Positions 1-8,969 of a DNA stretch of 54,020 bases are shown here, piece after piece (position 1 is the stretch's first letter; every line of letters begins with the position of its first letter). This DNA is from an uncultured Muribaculum sp. (GTDB lineage: Bacteria > Bacteroidota > Bacteroidia > Bacteroidales > Muribaculaceae): contig CAJUTE010000013.1 in NCBI GenBank assembly GCA_910589555.1, positions 1-54,020 of the forward strand. Direction: 5' to 3'. The notes under the pieces were generated by a model that ran no database searches, had not been told where the DNA came from, and saw only the letters and a list, made by a program, of their open reading frames with translations. The translations under genes were made by a program, and so were the position numbers.

Positions 1-53
1 AGTGAGGGGATTTATTTAGCAGCTGAACATTCGCACTTCGGATTTTAATTTAC
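1..53. repeat. Terminal inverted repeat, left copy
   Basis: These 53 bases are the exact reverse complement of the last 53 bases of the window (53968-54020). The match stops abruptly at base 54. The repeat includes the ribBA stop codon (50-52) and one base of its last codon. It may be a longer repeat of which only the assembly-resolved edge is seen, one arm of an inversion or integration site, or an assembly break at a two-copy sequence. Confidence 0.95.
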
Positions 54-1270
54 GGCTTCACATTATGAAGATTATGCCCCATGCGCTCTTTTTTAGTGAG
101 CATATATCGTAGGTTATACTGATTAGGTTCCACTTCAACAGGCACATTCTCAACTATTTCCAGTCCGTAGGCTTCAAGTCCCACACGCTTGACAGGATTA
201 TTTGTCATAAGACGCATTTTTCTGATGCCTATTTCACGCAATATCTGAGCGCCAACGCCATAATCACGCTCATCGGCAAGATGACCCAGGCATATATTGG
301 CATCGACAGTGTCCATGCCACCCTCCTGAAGCTTGTATGCCTTCATCTTCTCCATCAGCCCTATGCCTCTGCCCTCTTGATTGAGATACACCACAGCGCC
401 TCTGCCCTCTTTCTCTATCATTTCAAGAGCCTTGTGGAGCTGATCGCCGCAATCGCAACGCTGCGAGCCGAAGATATCACCGGTGGCGCATGACGAATGC
501 ACCCTCACCAACACCGGTTCTTCCGATGCCGCCAAGTCACCTTTTATTATAGCTATATGTTCAAGACCGTTGCTCTTCTGCTTGAACGGAATAAGGCGGA
601 AATGCCCGTATTTGGTGGGCATATCAACCTCCACACCCTTTTCCACAAGAGATTCCTGACCAAGTCGATAAGCTATGAGGTCAGATATCGACACAAGCTT
701 CAACCCCCATTCATCGGCACGGCGTCGCAACTCAGGCAGACGCGCCATCGAGCCGTCGTCGCTCATGATCTCCATCAACGCTGCCACAGGCTGAAGTCCG
801 GCAAGACGTGCAAGGTCAACCGCCGCTTCAGTGTGACCGGAACGCCGCAACACCCCCTTATCCTGAGCGTAAAGAGGATTGATGTGACCCGGGCGGCCGA
901 ATGTCTCCGGTTTTGATTCCGGATCGGCAAGCGCGCGTATGGTTGCCGTGCGGTCAGCGATGCTCACTCCCGTTGAGCATCCGTCAAGCTTGTCGACAGT
1001 CACCGTAAACGGAGTGCCGAGCACCGAGGTATTATTTTCAACCTGATGAGCAAGCTCAAGCTCTTTGCACCGGGAGATTGTCATCGGCACACAGAGAACC
1101 CCGCGGGCGTTCTTAAGCATGAAGTTCACCTGTTCAGGCGTGATTTTTTCAGCAGCCACGATAAGGTCACCTTCATTTTCTCGATCCTCATCGTCGACCA
1201 CGATTACAAATTTTCCTTCGCGGAAATCCTGAATAGCCTCTTCAATAGAGTCAAGTTTTATCTTGTCCAT
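50..1270 (-). CDS. ribBA: Bifunctional DHBP synthase / GTP cyclohydrolase II
   Basis: This cytosolic enzyme starts both branches of riboflavin synthesis. The N-terminal half (about residues 1-205) is 3,4-dihydroxy-2-butanone-4-phosphate synthase, with the acidic metal-binding motif DDEDRENEGD at 26-35 and the RPGH loop near 126. The C-terminal half is GTP cyclohydrolase II, with zinc ligands C261, C272 and C274 in the SSCATGD...RCDC motif. At 406 residues it has the usual length of the fused form. Its start lies 5 bp after the stop of the upstream permease gene, so the two are probably co-transcribed from the promoter at 3226-3256. The stop codon lies inside the terminal repeat of the window, so the repeat abuts or slightly overlaps this gene. 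All motifs are intact and I see no oddity in the protein. Confidence 0.96.
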   Translation of the reverse strand: MDKIKLDSIEEAIQDFREGKFVIVVDDEDRENEGDLIVAAEKITPEQVNFMLKNARGVLCVPMTISRCKELELAHQVENNTSVLGTPFTVTVDKLDGCSTGVSIADRTATIRALADPESKPETFGRPGHINPLYAQDKGVLRRSGHTEAAVDLARLAGLQPVAALMEIMSDDGSMARLPELRRRADEWGLKLVSISDLIAYRLGQESLVEKGVEVDMPTKYGHFRLIPFKQKSNGLEHIAIIKGDLAASEEPVLVRVHSSCATGDIFGSQRCDCGDQLHKALEMIEKEGRGAVVYLNQEGRGIGLMEKMKAYKLQEGGMDTVDANICLGHLADERDYGVGAQILREIGIRKMRLMTNNPVKRVGLEAYGLEIVENVPVEVEPNQYNLRYMLTKKERMGHNLHNVKP

Positions 1271-1275
1271 TTTGT

Positions 1276-3204
1276 TTAATTTATATCTTCTGTATTAACC
1301 TTCAACAAGGTTATAAGTTCTTTATCGGTAGTGATTATGCGTTCCAGCTCCTCCCTGAGCTTCTTCTGGACATGAATGCCCCACATATACAGCGGCAAGC
1401 CCACCGGGAAAAGAGCCACGAAAGTCCATGACAGCCATGGAGCGGTGCCGGGATGGTAGAACCAAAGGCTCTTAAGCACAGGCAGCTCCATCAGCTTAAG
1501 TATGATGATGCGGTGACGGTCATTGGACATATAGTCGACAATATGTTCCAGCTCGGCACGCAACGCATGAAGCTCACGGCGGTCATAGCCCACTGTCCAA
1601 TACTCCACATATCCTTGACGCTTGGGATATTTGGCAAAGAATGCCCGGCAATTTTCCGACAATTGCTCGATGCCGGCTATCGCGACATTACGATCCACCT
1701 CATCCATCACCACCTCCTTCACTTCGAGCTTACGGGTCTCGCCCTTGCCGAACAATTTGCGGAAGAAATTGGCATAAGCGTCGGAATTGAACACTGCCGA
1801 ATCATTGACAGCCTTATACGTGAAAAATATTCCCATAGGGAGCAGCACGAAGGTCGACAGCCACAATCCTTCCCAGATAGCTATCTTGCCGTCGCGCGCC
1901 ATCTTATAGCCCGTATTGTCTATTATATAATAGAATATGAACAGTATCACCGAGATCACAAGCGGGGTTCCGAGACCACCCTTGCGGATAATGGCGCCAA
2001 GAGGAGCGCCGATGAAGAAAAACACCAGACAGGCTGCCGAAAGCGTGAACTTCTTCATCAACTCTATGGCATGGCGGCGTATGGTATATTTGTCCTGATA
2101 CACGAATTCCGCTTTATAGTCATAATCTGACCTCACCCTTCTTGCCTTGGACAGACCTTGATTGATCACCGATTTCGCAAACGCCGGATTACCCCCCTTG
2201 AATATGGAGTCAATATCAAGAGGAGCGGAAAGATCCACCGGTTTCGACCTCACGAAACCGCCCGTGCCATCGGGATTTTTCTCATATTCCTGATAAGGCA
2301 ACCCCAGAAAAGTATTGCGTTTCAACGCCTCGGCATAAATGGAGCCCACACTGTCGATTCTGAGATTAACCGAATCAATCGTGGCTTGCAGCTCGCTTAT
2401 ATTTTTTCCCACATATTGGTTTCTCATCCCGCTCTCATCCATGCGGTTGAAGTTGGCGTCGAAAGCGATCATGACCTCCTTGTCGTTGAATGATTCACGG
2501 CGATAAGGCACATTATGGGTCGATATGCCACCCTGCTCCTTAAGATTCTCAAACTGCTCGCCTTGCCACAATTGCAGGAAGAGATGCCCCTTGTCGTCGG
2601 TCATCGACATTTTGCCCGAATCGGCATATATGATTGTGGCATTGTCCGTTCCACGCTCTACATTATATATCAGAAGATCGTGCAACACGCCCGTTTCCGA
2701 ATCCTTCTTAGCCACATACAGGTTAAAACCGGGAATCTGGTCATAGAACACCCCCTCGGGAATATCAAGCTCAGGCGATTTCTGGCGCATGGAATAAAGC
2801 AGCGTCCACATCTTGGTCTGGGCTATCGGCAGCACATTATTTTGGAAAAAGAAAGCTCCGACTGCCACAAAAACCATGAGTACTATCAACGGCCGCATCG
2901 CTTTCACAAGCGACACCCCCGACGCTTTCATCGCAGTAAGCTCAAATCTCTCACCAAGATTTCCGAAAGTCATCAATGAGGCAAGAAGGATGGCAAGCGG
3001 AAGCGCCAACGGCACCATGGTCAGCGCCGCATAAAAGAACAATTCGCCTATCACGCTCATTTCCAATCCCTTGCCGACAAGATCATCGATGTATCGCCAC
3101 AAGAACTGCATGAGCACGATGAACAGGCAGATAAAAAACGTCATCAGAAACAGAGGTAAAAAACTCTGTAACATGAATGTATATAGACGCTTAATTCTGA
3201 ACAT
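1276..3204 (-). CDS. LptF/LptG family LPS-export permease
   Basis: An inner-membrane protein of the YjgP/YjgQ (LptF/LptG) family, the transmembrane part of the LptB2FG transporter that extracts lipopolysaccharide for export. There are three N-terminal membrane segments in the first 130 residues, a periplasmic beta-jellyroll-like region, then three further segments around residues 390-480. The last 150 residues form an extension with one more hydrophobic segment. At about 642 residues it is longer than proteobacterial LptF/G (about 360), which is common in Bacteroidetes. I chose the ATG at 3204 (MFRIKRLYTFM) because the -7 box of the promoter overlaps the further-upstream TTG at 3228, which would therefore lie before the transcript. 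Which of LptF or LptG it is cannot be decided from sequence alone. Confidence 0.9.
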   Translation of the reverse strand: MFRIKRLYTFMLQSFLPLFLMTFFICLFIVLMQFLWRYIDDLVGKGLEMSVIGELFFYAALTMVPLALPLAILLASLMTFGNLGERFELTAMKASGVSLVKAMRPLIVLMVFVAVGAFFFQNNVLPIAQTKMWTLLYSMRQKSPELDIPEGVFYDQIPGFNLYVAKKDSETGVLHDLLIYNVERGTDNATIIYADSGKMSMTDDKGHLFLQLWQGEQFENLKEQGGISTHNVPYRRESFNDKEVMIAFDANFNRMDESGMRNQYVGKNISELQATIDSVNLRIDSVGSIYAEALKRNTFLGLPYQEYEKNPDGTGGFVRSKPVDLSAPLDIDSIFKGGNPAFAKSVINQGLSKARRVRSDYDYKAEFVYQDKYTIRRHAIELMKKFTLSAACLVFFFIGAPLGAIIRKGGLGTPLVISVILFIFYYIIDNTGYKMARDGKIAIWEGLWLSTFVLLPMGIFFTYKAVNDSAVFNSDAYANFFRKLFGKGETRKLEVKEVVMDEVDRNVAIAGIEQLSENCRAFFAKYPKRQGYVEYWTVGYDRRELHALRAELEHIVDYMSNDRHRIIILKLMELPVLKSLWFYHPGTAPWLSWTFVALFPVGLPLYMWGIHVQKKLREELERIITTDKELITLLKVNTEDIN

Positions 3205-3225
3205 GCTTATATTTTTTGAGGTTGG

Positions 3226-3256
3226 CAAAGTTACGGAAAATCCGCTTAATCAGCAA
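3226..3256 (-). promoter_or_regulatory. Promoter of the lptFG-like/ribBA pair
   Basis: On the minus strand GTTG, a 20-base spacer and TAACTTTG (complement of 3226-3233) match the Bacteroidetes -33/-7 promoter. It sits about 22 bp before the chosen start codon of the permease and just beyond the stop of the araC-like gene. Confidence 0.65.
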
Positions 3257-3262
3257 CATTTG

Positions 3263-4141
3263 CTATGAATTTGGATGAGCTCGGTAATCACGGGGCGATT
3301 GTCCGCATAGACGCTTGAAGTATTTTCCGAAAAACGACTGGTTCTGAAAATTGAGTTTCGTGCTGATTTCCTGGATAGTAAGGCCCGTATTGCGCAACAT
3401 CAGCTTTGCCTCTATGAGAACGTATGAATCAATCCACTCCCCGGCGGTGCGTCCGCTCGCTTCCCTTATCGACGCGGAAAGATGCTTGGGGGTGACACAC
3501 AACGCATCGGCATAAAACGCCACCGAGCGCTCTTGCTGAAAATTAGCCTCGACAAGCTCTATGAACTTATGCAGGAGAGCGTCGCGGCGGCGCATCCCCT
3601 CAGCAGGATGACGCGACGGAGCGTAGGACGCATAGAGCCCGAGCGTGTCATAAAACAGGCACTCCAGAATAGAACGTATGACATCGTCGCGGTACAGATG
3701 ACCCGACGAAGAGGTCTTCTTGCGCAGGATAGACCGCAGCGCAGTCTGCATCGCTATCTCATCGGGCGTGAGCTTTATCACCGGAGTGTCTTTGTATTTC
3801 AGGAAGCAAGGCAACACCTTCGACATGGCGGTAAGCGTGTTGCCAAGCATCCCCGTCCCCACAACTATCACATGCCCGCGGAATCCCGCCGAAGCATGAT
3901 AAGCGTGCAGCACATGACCGGGCTTCAGCACCATCAGCTCCCTGCTGGTAAGCTGCCGCGACGTAGTGTCATATTCAAGTGTGAGAGTGCCTTGCTCACA
4001 CAAAATCGACAGTATGAAGTCAATCTTGGCGGGAAGCTTAAGCTCACTGAGCTCATCAAGCCTGTCAAACACCGCGATATTGTCGACACTCCCCGATGCA
4101 TAGGAGGGTTTTGGAATGGTGCTTATTGTTTCAAAGTTCAT
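3263..4141 (-). CDS. AraC family transcriptional regulator
   Basis: A soluble 292-residue protein with an N-terminal cupin-like sensing half and a C-terminal double helix-turn-helix of the AraC/XylS family (about residues 190-290). The second helix-turn-helix reads LTIQEISTKLNFQNQSFFGKYFKRLCGQSPRDYR, given here as a motif spanning about residues 252-287, with the typical F-K-R/G-SP-Y-R ending. It would bind DNA in response to a small ligand that cannot be named. It is transcribed alone from the -7 box at 4170-4177, divergent from the TPR regulator at 4308. The neighbouring permease promoter begins right after its stop codon, so the genes are likely separate units. Confidence 0.9.
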   Translation of the reverse strand: MNFETISTIPKPSYASGSVDNIAVFDRLDELSELKLPAKIDFILSILCEQGTLTLEYDTTSRQLTSRELMVLKPGHVLHAYHASAGFRGHVIVVGTGMLGNTLTAMSKVLPCFLKYKDTPVIKLTPDEIAMQTALRSILRKKTSSSGHLYRDDVIRSILECLFYDTLGLYASYAPSRHPAEGMRRRDALLHKFIELVEANFQQERSVAFYADALCVTPKHLSASIREASGRTAGEWIDSYVLIEAKLMLRNTGLTIQEISTKLNFQNQSFFGKYFKRLCGQSPRDYRAHPNS

Positions 4142-4169
4142 TTGTCAACACATATTAGGTAATTCCGAA

Positions 4170-4177
4170 CAAAGATA
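4170..4177 (-). promoter_or_regulatory. -7 box of the araC-like gene
   Basis: The complement of 4170-4177 reads TATCTTTG, a match to TAnnTTTG, 29 bp before the start codon. No convincing -33 TTTG lies at the right distance. Confidence 0.5.
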
Positions 4178-4271
4178 CGATTTTTCGACCAATTTTTAAT
4201 CCAAAATGCCATCAATGGCGCATTATATAGTTAAAAACTGATTTACGCTTTCCTTTTTTATCTTTTTTTAA

Positions 4272-4279
4272 TATCTTTG
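4272..4279 (+). promoter_or_regulatory. -7 box of the TPR regulator gene
   Basis: TATCTTTG followed by C, 28 bp before the ATG at 4308, in a T-rich stretch. It matches the Bacteroidetes TAnnTTTG element; the -33 element is weak. Confidence 0.5.
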
Positions 4280-4307
4280 CAATGTAACACAACATGGAAC
4301 ACTCGCC

Positions 4308-5894
4308 ATGAAAACAACATTTTTTATAATCACAATCATTGTATCACTATTCTCACCTGTCTATGCATCAAAGAACATAACGGAAAAAGATGTAAAGCAG
4401 GCGCTGAATGAACTTGACATGGAGCTTTCTCGCAGCCGCACCTATGTGGCGGCACGACAATCCAGGATTGATTCCATATCAGCGTTGGTCGACAACATTC
4501 CTGCCGGATCTGCCGACCAGCTGCCATTGCTCATGGAGCTCGGCAACGCATATCACGGATATCTCTCCGATTCGGCAAAAGTAATCTATGAACGCGGCGA
4601 GCAAGTGGCTCGGATGAACAACGTGCGTGATTATGAAATACGGTTCATGCTCAAGAAACTTGTCAACATGACTTTGACAGGATTCGGACTGGAAGCCGCC
4701 CAAACATTCCAGACCATATCCACCGAAAATATGCCCGACTCACTCAAAGTGGACGTATTCAGCGCCGGACGACAGCTCTACGACTACCAGGCTTCGTTTT
4801 ATTCAAGCCTGTCGGAATCATCCAAAGAGTGGCAGGCGAAATCGATCGATATGCTCCGCAAGCTGCTGGAAATTCTGCCCGACTCCTCGGAAGAGCATGC
4901 TCTCCGCGAATCGGAATTCCTGTGGGCTACAGGACACTCATCGGAAGCAAAAATCATGCTTGACGAATATCTGCCGAAAGCATCCGACCACCCCGTTCTG
5001 GAAGCAATCGCGGCAAATATAATGGCACAGATACATAAAAGCCACGACAATAACAACGGGCAGCTATATTATCTGGCAAAGTCTGCGGCCGCCGACATAC
5101 GCAACGCCACTCGCGAAACCGTGTCGCTCCATGAACTCGGAGCAGCCATATTTGAAAACGGCGATCTCGACAGAGCGCACAAATATCTGAACGCGGCGCT
5201 CTCTGATGCGGTGGAGTGCAACGCATCCATGAGAATGCTTCAGGCATCGGGGGCATTGCCGGTGATAGCCGAGGCTCACCGCTCACAAGAAGCAAGAGCA
5301 AGGCTATGGACAAGCATGATCATAGTCATAATGGGCATACTCCTGTTCTGCCTGATGATGACATCTCTGCGTCTGAGAGCCGAGATGAGACGCATGAAAG
5401 AGCTGCAAGAGGGGCTGGCGACCGCCAACCGCATTAAAGAGATGTACATCAGCCAGTTCCTGAACCTGTGCACCAACTACATGGACAAACTGAATCAATT
5501 CTGCAAGATTGCGGAAAGAAAGATATCAACAGGCAAAGCTGATGAACTTTACAAACTGATCACTTCTGGACGTTTCGCCGAAGAGCAAAGCGAGGAATTC
5601 TACGACACTTTTGACCGGGCATTCCTTCACATATATCCTGACTTCGTGAACGAAGTCAACCAATTGCTGCGTCCCGAAGAGAAAATCGAGCTGGAAGAGG
5701 GCGAGCTCCTCAACACCGACCTGCGCATACTCGCATTCATGAGGCTGGGCGTCGATGACAGCACACGCATAGCCCAGGTGCTGAACTATTCAGTGCACAC
5801 CATCTATGCCTATCGCAACCGTCTGCGCAACCGCGCGCTAAACCGCGACTCCCTCGAAAACGACGTGATGAAAATAGGACATCTCGGAATTTAG
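4308..5894 (+). CDS. Membrane-anchored TPR transcriptional regulator (DUF6377-like)
   Basis: A 528-residue protein with an N-terminal signal sequence, a periplasmic region of TPR-like helical repeats (about residues 30-320), a single membrane segment at about 335-357, a coiled coil and a cytoplasmic C-terminal domain. The last 70 residues contain TDLRILAFMRLGV...TRIAQVLNYSVHTIYAYRNRLRNRA, which resembles a LuxR-like helix-turn-helix. This layout matches a Bacteroidetes family of one-component regulators annotated DUF6377, in which a periplasmic sensor controls transcription directly. The ligand and targets are unknown. It is monocistronic; the nitroreductase 119 bp downstream could be read through. 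The domain assignment is from memory of the family, without a search. Confidence 0.8.
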   Translation: MKTTFFIITIIVSLFSPVYASKNITEKDVKQALNELDMELSRSRTYVAARQSRIDSISALVDNIPAGSADQLPLLMELGNAYHGYLSDSAKVIYERGEQVARMNNVRDYEIRFMLKKLVNMTLTGFGLEAAQTFQTISTENMPDSLKVDVFSAGRQLYDYQASFYSSLSESSKEWQAKSIDMLRKLLEILPDSSEEHALRESEFLWATGHSSEAKIMLDEYLPKASDHPVLEAIAANIMAQIHKSHDNNNGQLYYLAKSAAADIRNATRETVSLHELGAAIFENGDLDRAHKYLNAALSDAVECNASMRMLQASGALPVIAEAHRSQEARARLWTSMIIVIMGILLFCLMMTSLRLRAEMRRMKELQEGLATANRIKEMYISQFLNLCTNYMDKLNQFCKIAERKISTGKADELYKLITSGRFAEEQSEEFYDTFDRAFLHIYPDFVNEVNQLLRPEEKIELEEGELLNTDLRILAFMRLGVDDSTRIAQVLNYSVHTIYAYRNRLRNRALNRDSLENDVMKIGHLGI

Positions 5895-6013
5895 TGGGTG
5901 TTTAACAATCAGACGCTCAGGCAAAACGAAAATTATCGACACCGCCGCTGAACAATTCAACGGCAATGATTGTTACACATAAAAACTGTTTAAACATCAT
6001 TGTCAATTGAATC

Positions 6014-6760
6014 ATGAAAACCGTCAAATCCACTCTCTTGGACCGCAGGAGCATCCGGCGTTATGAGCGCGAGGATATTCCGCAGGAAACCATTGACTTA
6101 ATTTACGAAGCGATCCGCAACACGCCCACAAGCTACAACGGGCAGCAATTCTCGGTGATCGACATCGACGATCAGTCCATAAAGGAGCAGCTTTATGAAC
6201 TGACCGGACAGAAACAGATTAAAACTTGCCGCCGATTCCTCGTGTTTTGTGCGGATTATAATAAGATATACACCCTGGCAGCATCAAAATCGGCTGATAT
6301 GCCTGACTTTCCAATGACTGCCGACGGAGTAATCGTGGGAGTGGTCGACGCCACACTCGCAATGATGAGCGCCATCATTGCCGCCGAATCAACCGGATTA
6401 GGCACCTGCCCCATCGGATATGCGCGCACGGCTGCTCCGGAAGCCGTCGCTAAAATCCTGAAACTACCTCAGCACGTGTTCGTCGTGTGCGGACTCGCCA
6501 TAGGAATCCCACGCGAAATGCCCGACTTAAAGCCAAAGCAGCCCGTGGACCTCGTGATACACCACAACACCTACCGTCAGGACAACATGACAAAAGAGCT
6601 TGTGGAGTATGACAATGAGATATCGGAATACAACCGCACCCGAACAGGAACCAAAACCGACAACGACTGGTGCAACCACATCATAGGATATTATAAGGAA
6701 GCCATGGCATATCACACCCTCGACGCTCTGCGCCGACGCGGATTTGATGTATGCAAATAA
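6014..6760 (+). CDS. FMN-dependent nitroreductase family protein
   Basis: A 248-residue cytosolic flavoprotein of the nitroreductase superfamily, closest in layout to the NfsA/FRP type. Near the N-terminus is the FMN-phosphate motif RRSIRRY (residues 11-17), followed by NTPTSYNGQQF (about 36-46), and the middle has the TGLGTCPIGYAR segment. These enzymes reduce nitro or quinone substrates with NAD(P)H; the physiological substrate is unknown. It is a single gene between two regulators. The 17-bp perfect hairpin 39 bp after the stop probably ends its transcript. Confidence 0.88.
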   Translation: MKTVKSTLLDRRSIRRYEREDIPQETIDLIYEAIRNTPTSYNGQQFSVIDIDDQSIKEQLYELTGQKQIKTCRRFLVFCADYNKIYTLAASKSADMPDFPMTADGVIVGVVDATLAMMSAIIAAESTGLGTCPIGYARTAAPEAVAKILKLPQHVFVVCGLAIGIPREMPDLKPKQPVDLVIHHNTYRQDNMTKELVEYDNEISEYNRTRTGTKTDNDWCNHIIGYYKEAMAYHTLDALRRRGFDVCK

Positions 6761-6798
6761 ACCCCCTCATAACCACGCCGCGGAACAAAAGCGGCACA

Positions 6799-6838
6799 TA
6801 GCAACGGCGAGTTAATTTTCGTTAACTCGCCGTTGCTA
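6799..6838. terminator. Perfect 17-bp hairpin after the nitroreductase
   Basis: Arms 6799-6815 and 6822-6838 are perfectly complementary with a six-base loop. A second small hairpin (GCCGC/GCGGC, 6777-6795) precedes it. There is no strong T-run directly after it on either strand, so it may act as an mRNA 3'-end stabiliser or imperfect terminator. Confidence 0.55.
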
Positions 6839-6874
6839 TACCTTAAAAAATCCGAAATTACCAATCTCTTTTAC

Positions 6875-6882
6875 TATATTTG
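6875..6882 (+). promoter_or_regulatory. -7 box of the sensor kinase gene
   Basis: TATATTTG followed by C matches TAnnTTTG and lies 37 bp before the chosen ATG at 6920. This supports that start over the more distant ATG at 6833. Confidence 0.55.
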
Positions 6883-6919
6883 CATCCAACACAGTGCTAA
6901 CTTTTTTGATTCCGACATA

Positions 6920-8806
6920 ATGAGATATATTCTATCCGTCATCATCTCCCTGTTAATGGTGGCAAATGCATGGGCAAGCGCCTCTGATGACGAAAAACTC
7001 ATCCTTATAATAACATCCTACAATCCCGACATGAGATCGATGCAGATCAATCTCGATGAATTCAACGAGGTGTTCAAGCAAAGGCAGCCCGACGCGCGAG
7101 TGGTGATCGAAAGCCTTGACTGCACCTACCTCAAGGATGCCAACACCTGGGGCGACAGACTCAGGGCGATAATGTCAAAATATGAAGGATCACAGCAACC
7201 CGACATTATATTGCTGTTCGGACAGGAGGCTTGGTCAACATATCTGTCGCAAGACGATCCCCGTCTGAAAAGGATTCCCGTCATGGCAGGAATGATAAGC
7301 CGCAACACCGTATCGCTCCCCCCTGACTCAATCAATCCCGAAACATGGAATCCGGCTACCAAAGACATACGCATAGACTTCACCGACTTCAACATTGTGG
7401 GAGGATATGCCTACGAATACAGCCTCAAGGACAATATCGACATGATGCGGAAACTATTTCCGGGAGTGAAAGACATATTGTTCCTGACCGACAACACTTT
7501 CGGAGGCGTGAATATGCAGGCATGGATAAAACGTGAGCTGTCAAAATACCCCGAATACGCCCCCATTTTCCTTGACGGACGACACTCCACCGTCGACGAC
7601 GCACGAAAAAAGATTGAATCACTGAGCCCCTCCACAGCCATTTTCTGCGGCACATGGCGAGTAGATAAAAGCGGTGAATTTCTGCTGGGAAACGCCATAA
7701 CCATGCTCGGCAAAGCAAATCCCTCCATCCCGGTCATGACGCTGTCATCAGTGGGCATGGGCTCTTGGGCTGTGGGCGGATTCACTCCCCAATACCGCAC
7801 ATTCGGAGGCAATCTGGCGCACGACTGCTTCAACTACCTCAAAGACTCCCTCACAGCATCGCCCATCACCATAATCCCCGGACAATACATCTTTGACCAC
7901 AACCGCCTGAAGGACTTCGGCATTGACTCGGCAAAGGTGCCCGAGACAGCCAACATCATCAACCAACCCACATCACTATACGAGCAATACAAGGCTGAGA
8001 TATGGTTTGCCATAATCGTAGTCGCCGTACTTGCATTAGCCCTGATAGTGTCATTGGTGCAACTCGCGCGAATCAACAAACTTAAGCGAGCCATCGAGGA
8101 GGAACGCAACAAAGTGATCGAGGCAATGAGACAGGTGGAGCAAGTGAGTCTTCTCAAAACCAAGTTCATCCAAAACATGAGCCACGAGATACGCACTCCG
8201 CTCAACGCCATAGTGGGATTTGCCCAAGTACTCTCCGGCTCCCTTGACGAAAGCCTGCAAACCTACGCCGACGTGATAACCAACAACAGCGACGACCTGC
8301 TGAAAATGGTCAATGACATCATCGTAATCTCCGACATCGACGCCGGAAAAGCCATCGAGAAAAAACGCATACCGCTCAACAGCCTGTGCAACACGGCATA
8401 CTCCAACGCCGAATTCAAAAAATCGCCCAACACATCATTCAGATTCCAGCCTGTCAGCGACCGCGACACCGTGTTCACATCGCAACACCTGGTGGAAGCC
8501 GCCATAACCAACATTCTGCACAACGCGTTCAAGTTCACCCCGCGCGGCTCAATAGTCATGAAATGCGAGATCTCAGAGGAACCGAAGCTCGCCATCATCA
8601 CCGTGACCGACAACGGTCCCGGCATACCACGCGACAAGCAGGAATGGGTGTTTGAACGATTCACGAAAATCAACGAGTTCAAACAGGGTGCCGGAGTGGG
8701 GCTCGCATTGTGCCGCGCCGTGGCGCAAGCCATAGGCGGCTCAGTGAAAATAGACCCCACCTATACCGACGGGTGCAGAGTCATCTTCTCATTCCCCTGC
8801 GAATAA
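6920..8806 (+). CDS. Sensor histidine kinase with periplasmic binding-protein-like domain
   Basis: A 628-residue inner-membrane kinase. A signal sequence ends near residue 20 (MANAWAS region). The periplasmic part (about 25-355) resembles the ABC sugar-binding/TrpX-like sensor domain, with segments such as LILIITSYNPDMRSMQ and ILLFGQEAW. A membrane segment follows at about 361-384 and then a coiled coil. The HisKA box is SHEIRTPL with phospho-acceptor His422. The HATPase domain has the N box ITNILHNAFKFTP, DNGPGIP and GAGVGLAL. There is no receiver or DNA-binding domain, so a partner response regulator must exist, but none is adjacent. The start at 6920 is chosen because it begins a good signal peptide behind the -7 box. 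The ligand is unknown. Confidence 0.88.
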   Translation: MRYILSVIISLLMVANAWASASDDEKLILIITSYNPDMRSMQINLDEFNEVFKQRQPDARVVIESLDCTYLKDANTWGDRLRAIMSKYEGSQQPDIILLFGQEAWSTYLSQDDPRLKRIPVMAGMISRNTVSLPPDSINPETWNPATKDIRIDFTDFNIVGGYAYEYSLKDNIDMMRKLFPGVKDILFLTDNTFGGVNMQAWIKRELSKYPEYAPIFLDGRHSTVDDARKKIESLSPSTAIFCGTWRVDKSGEFLLGNAITMLGKANPSIPVMTLSSVGMGSWAVGGFTPQYRTFGGNLAHDCFNYLKDSLTASPITIIPGQYIFDHNRLKDFGIDSAKVPETANIINQPTSLYEQYKAEIWFAIIVVAVLALALIVSLVQLARINKLKRAIEEERNKVIEAMRQVEQVSLLKTKFIQNMSHEIRTPLNAIVGFAQVLSGSLDESLQTYADVITNNSDDLLKMVNDIIVISDIDAGKAIEKKRIPLNSLCNTAYSNAEFKKSPNTSFRFQPVSDRDTVFTSQHLVEAAITNILHNAFKFTPRGSIVMKCEISEEPKLAIITVTDNGPGIPRDKQEWVFERFTKINEFKQGAGVGLALCRAVAQAIGGSVKIDPTYTDGCRVIFSFPCE

Positions 8807-8891
8807 CCGCCATCGCACCCACAACGCCGTGACGGCGGAAGGATACAGGCATTTTATTTGCCGAGACACGATATTATTTGGATTTTTTACG

Positions 8892-8924
8892 TAACTTTGC
8901 ACGGTTTTCGAGAATGGAAAACCG
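8892..8924 (+). promoter_or_regulatory. carAB promoter with a dyad at the start site
   Basis: TAACTTTG at 8892-8899 is a -7 box. Directly after it is an 8-bp perfect dyad (CGGTTTTC/GAAAACCG, 8902-8909 and 8917-8924). Because the start of transcription is expected at about 8905, the dyad looks more like an operator than an RNA hairpin. Confidence 0.5.
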
Positions 8925-8969
8925 GGAGATTAGTTACGTTTATTTTTCAACAACATACTATTTAATCGT

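Noticed and set aside
1046..1279. Plus-strand frames opposite ribBA, the permease, carB and other core genes
   Set aside because: All are antisense shadows of well-recognised genes with no features of their own.
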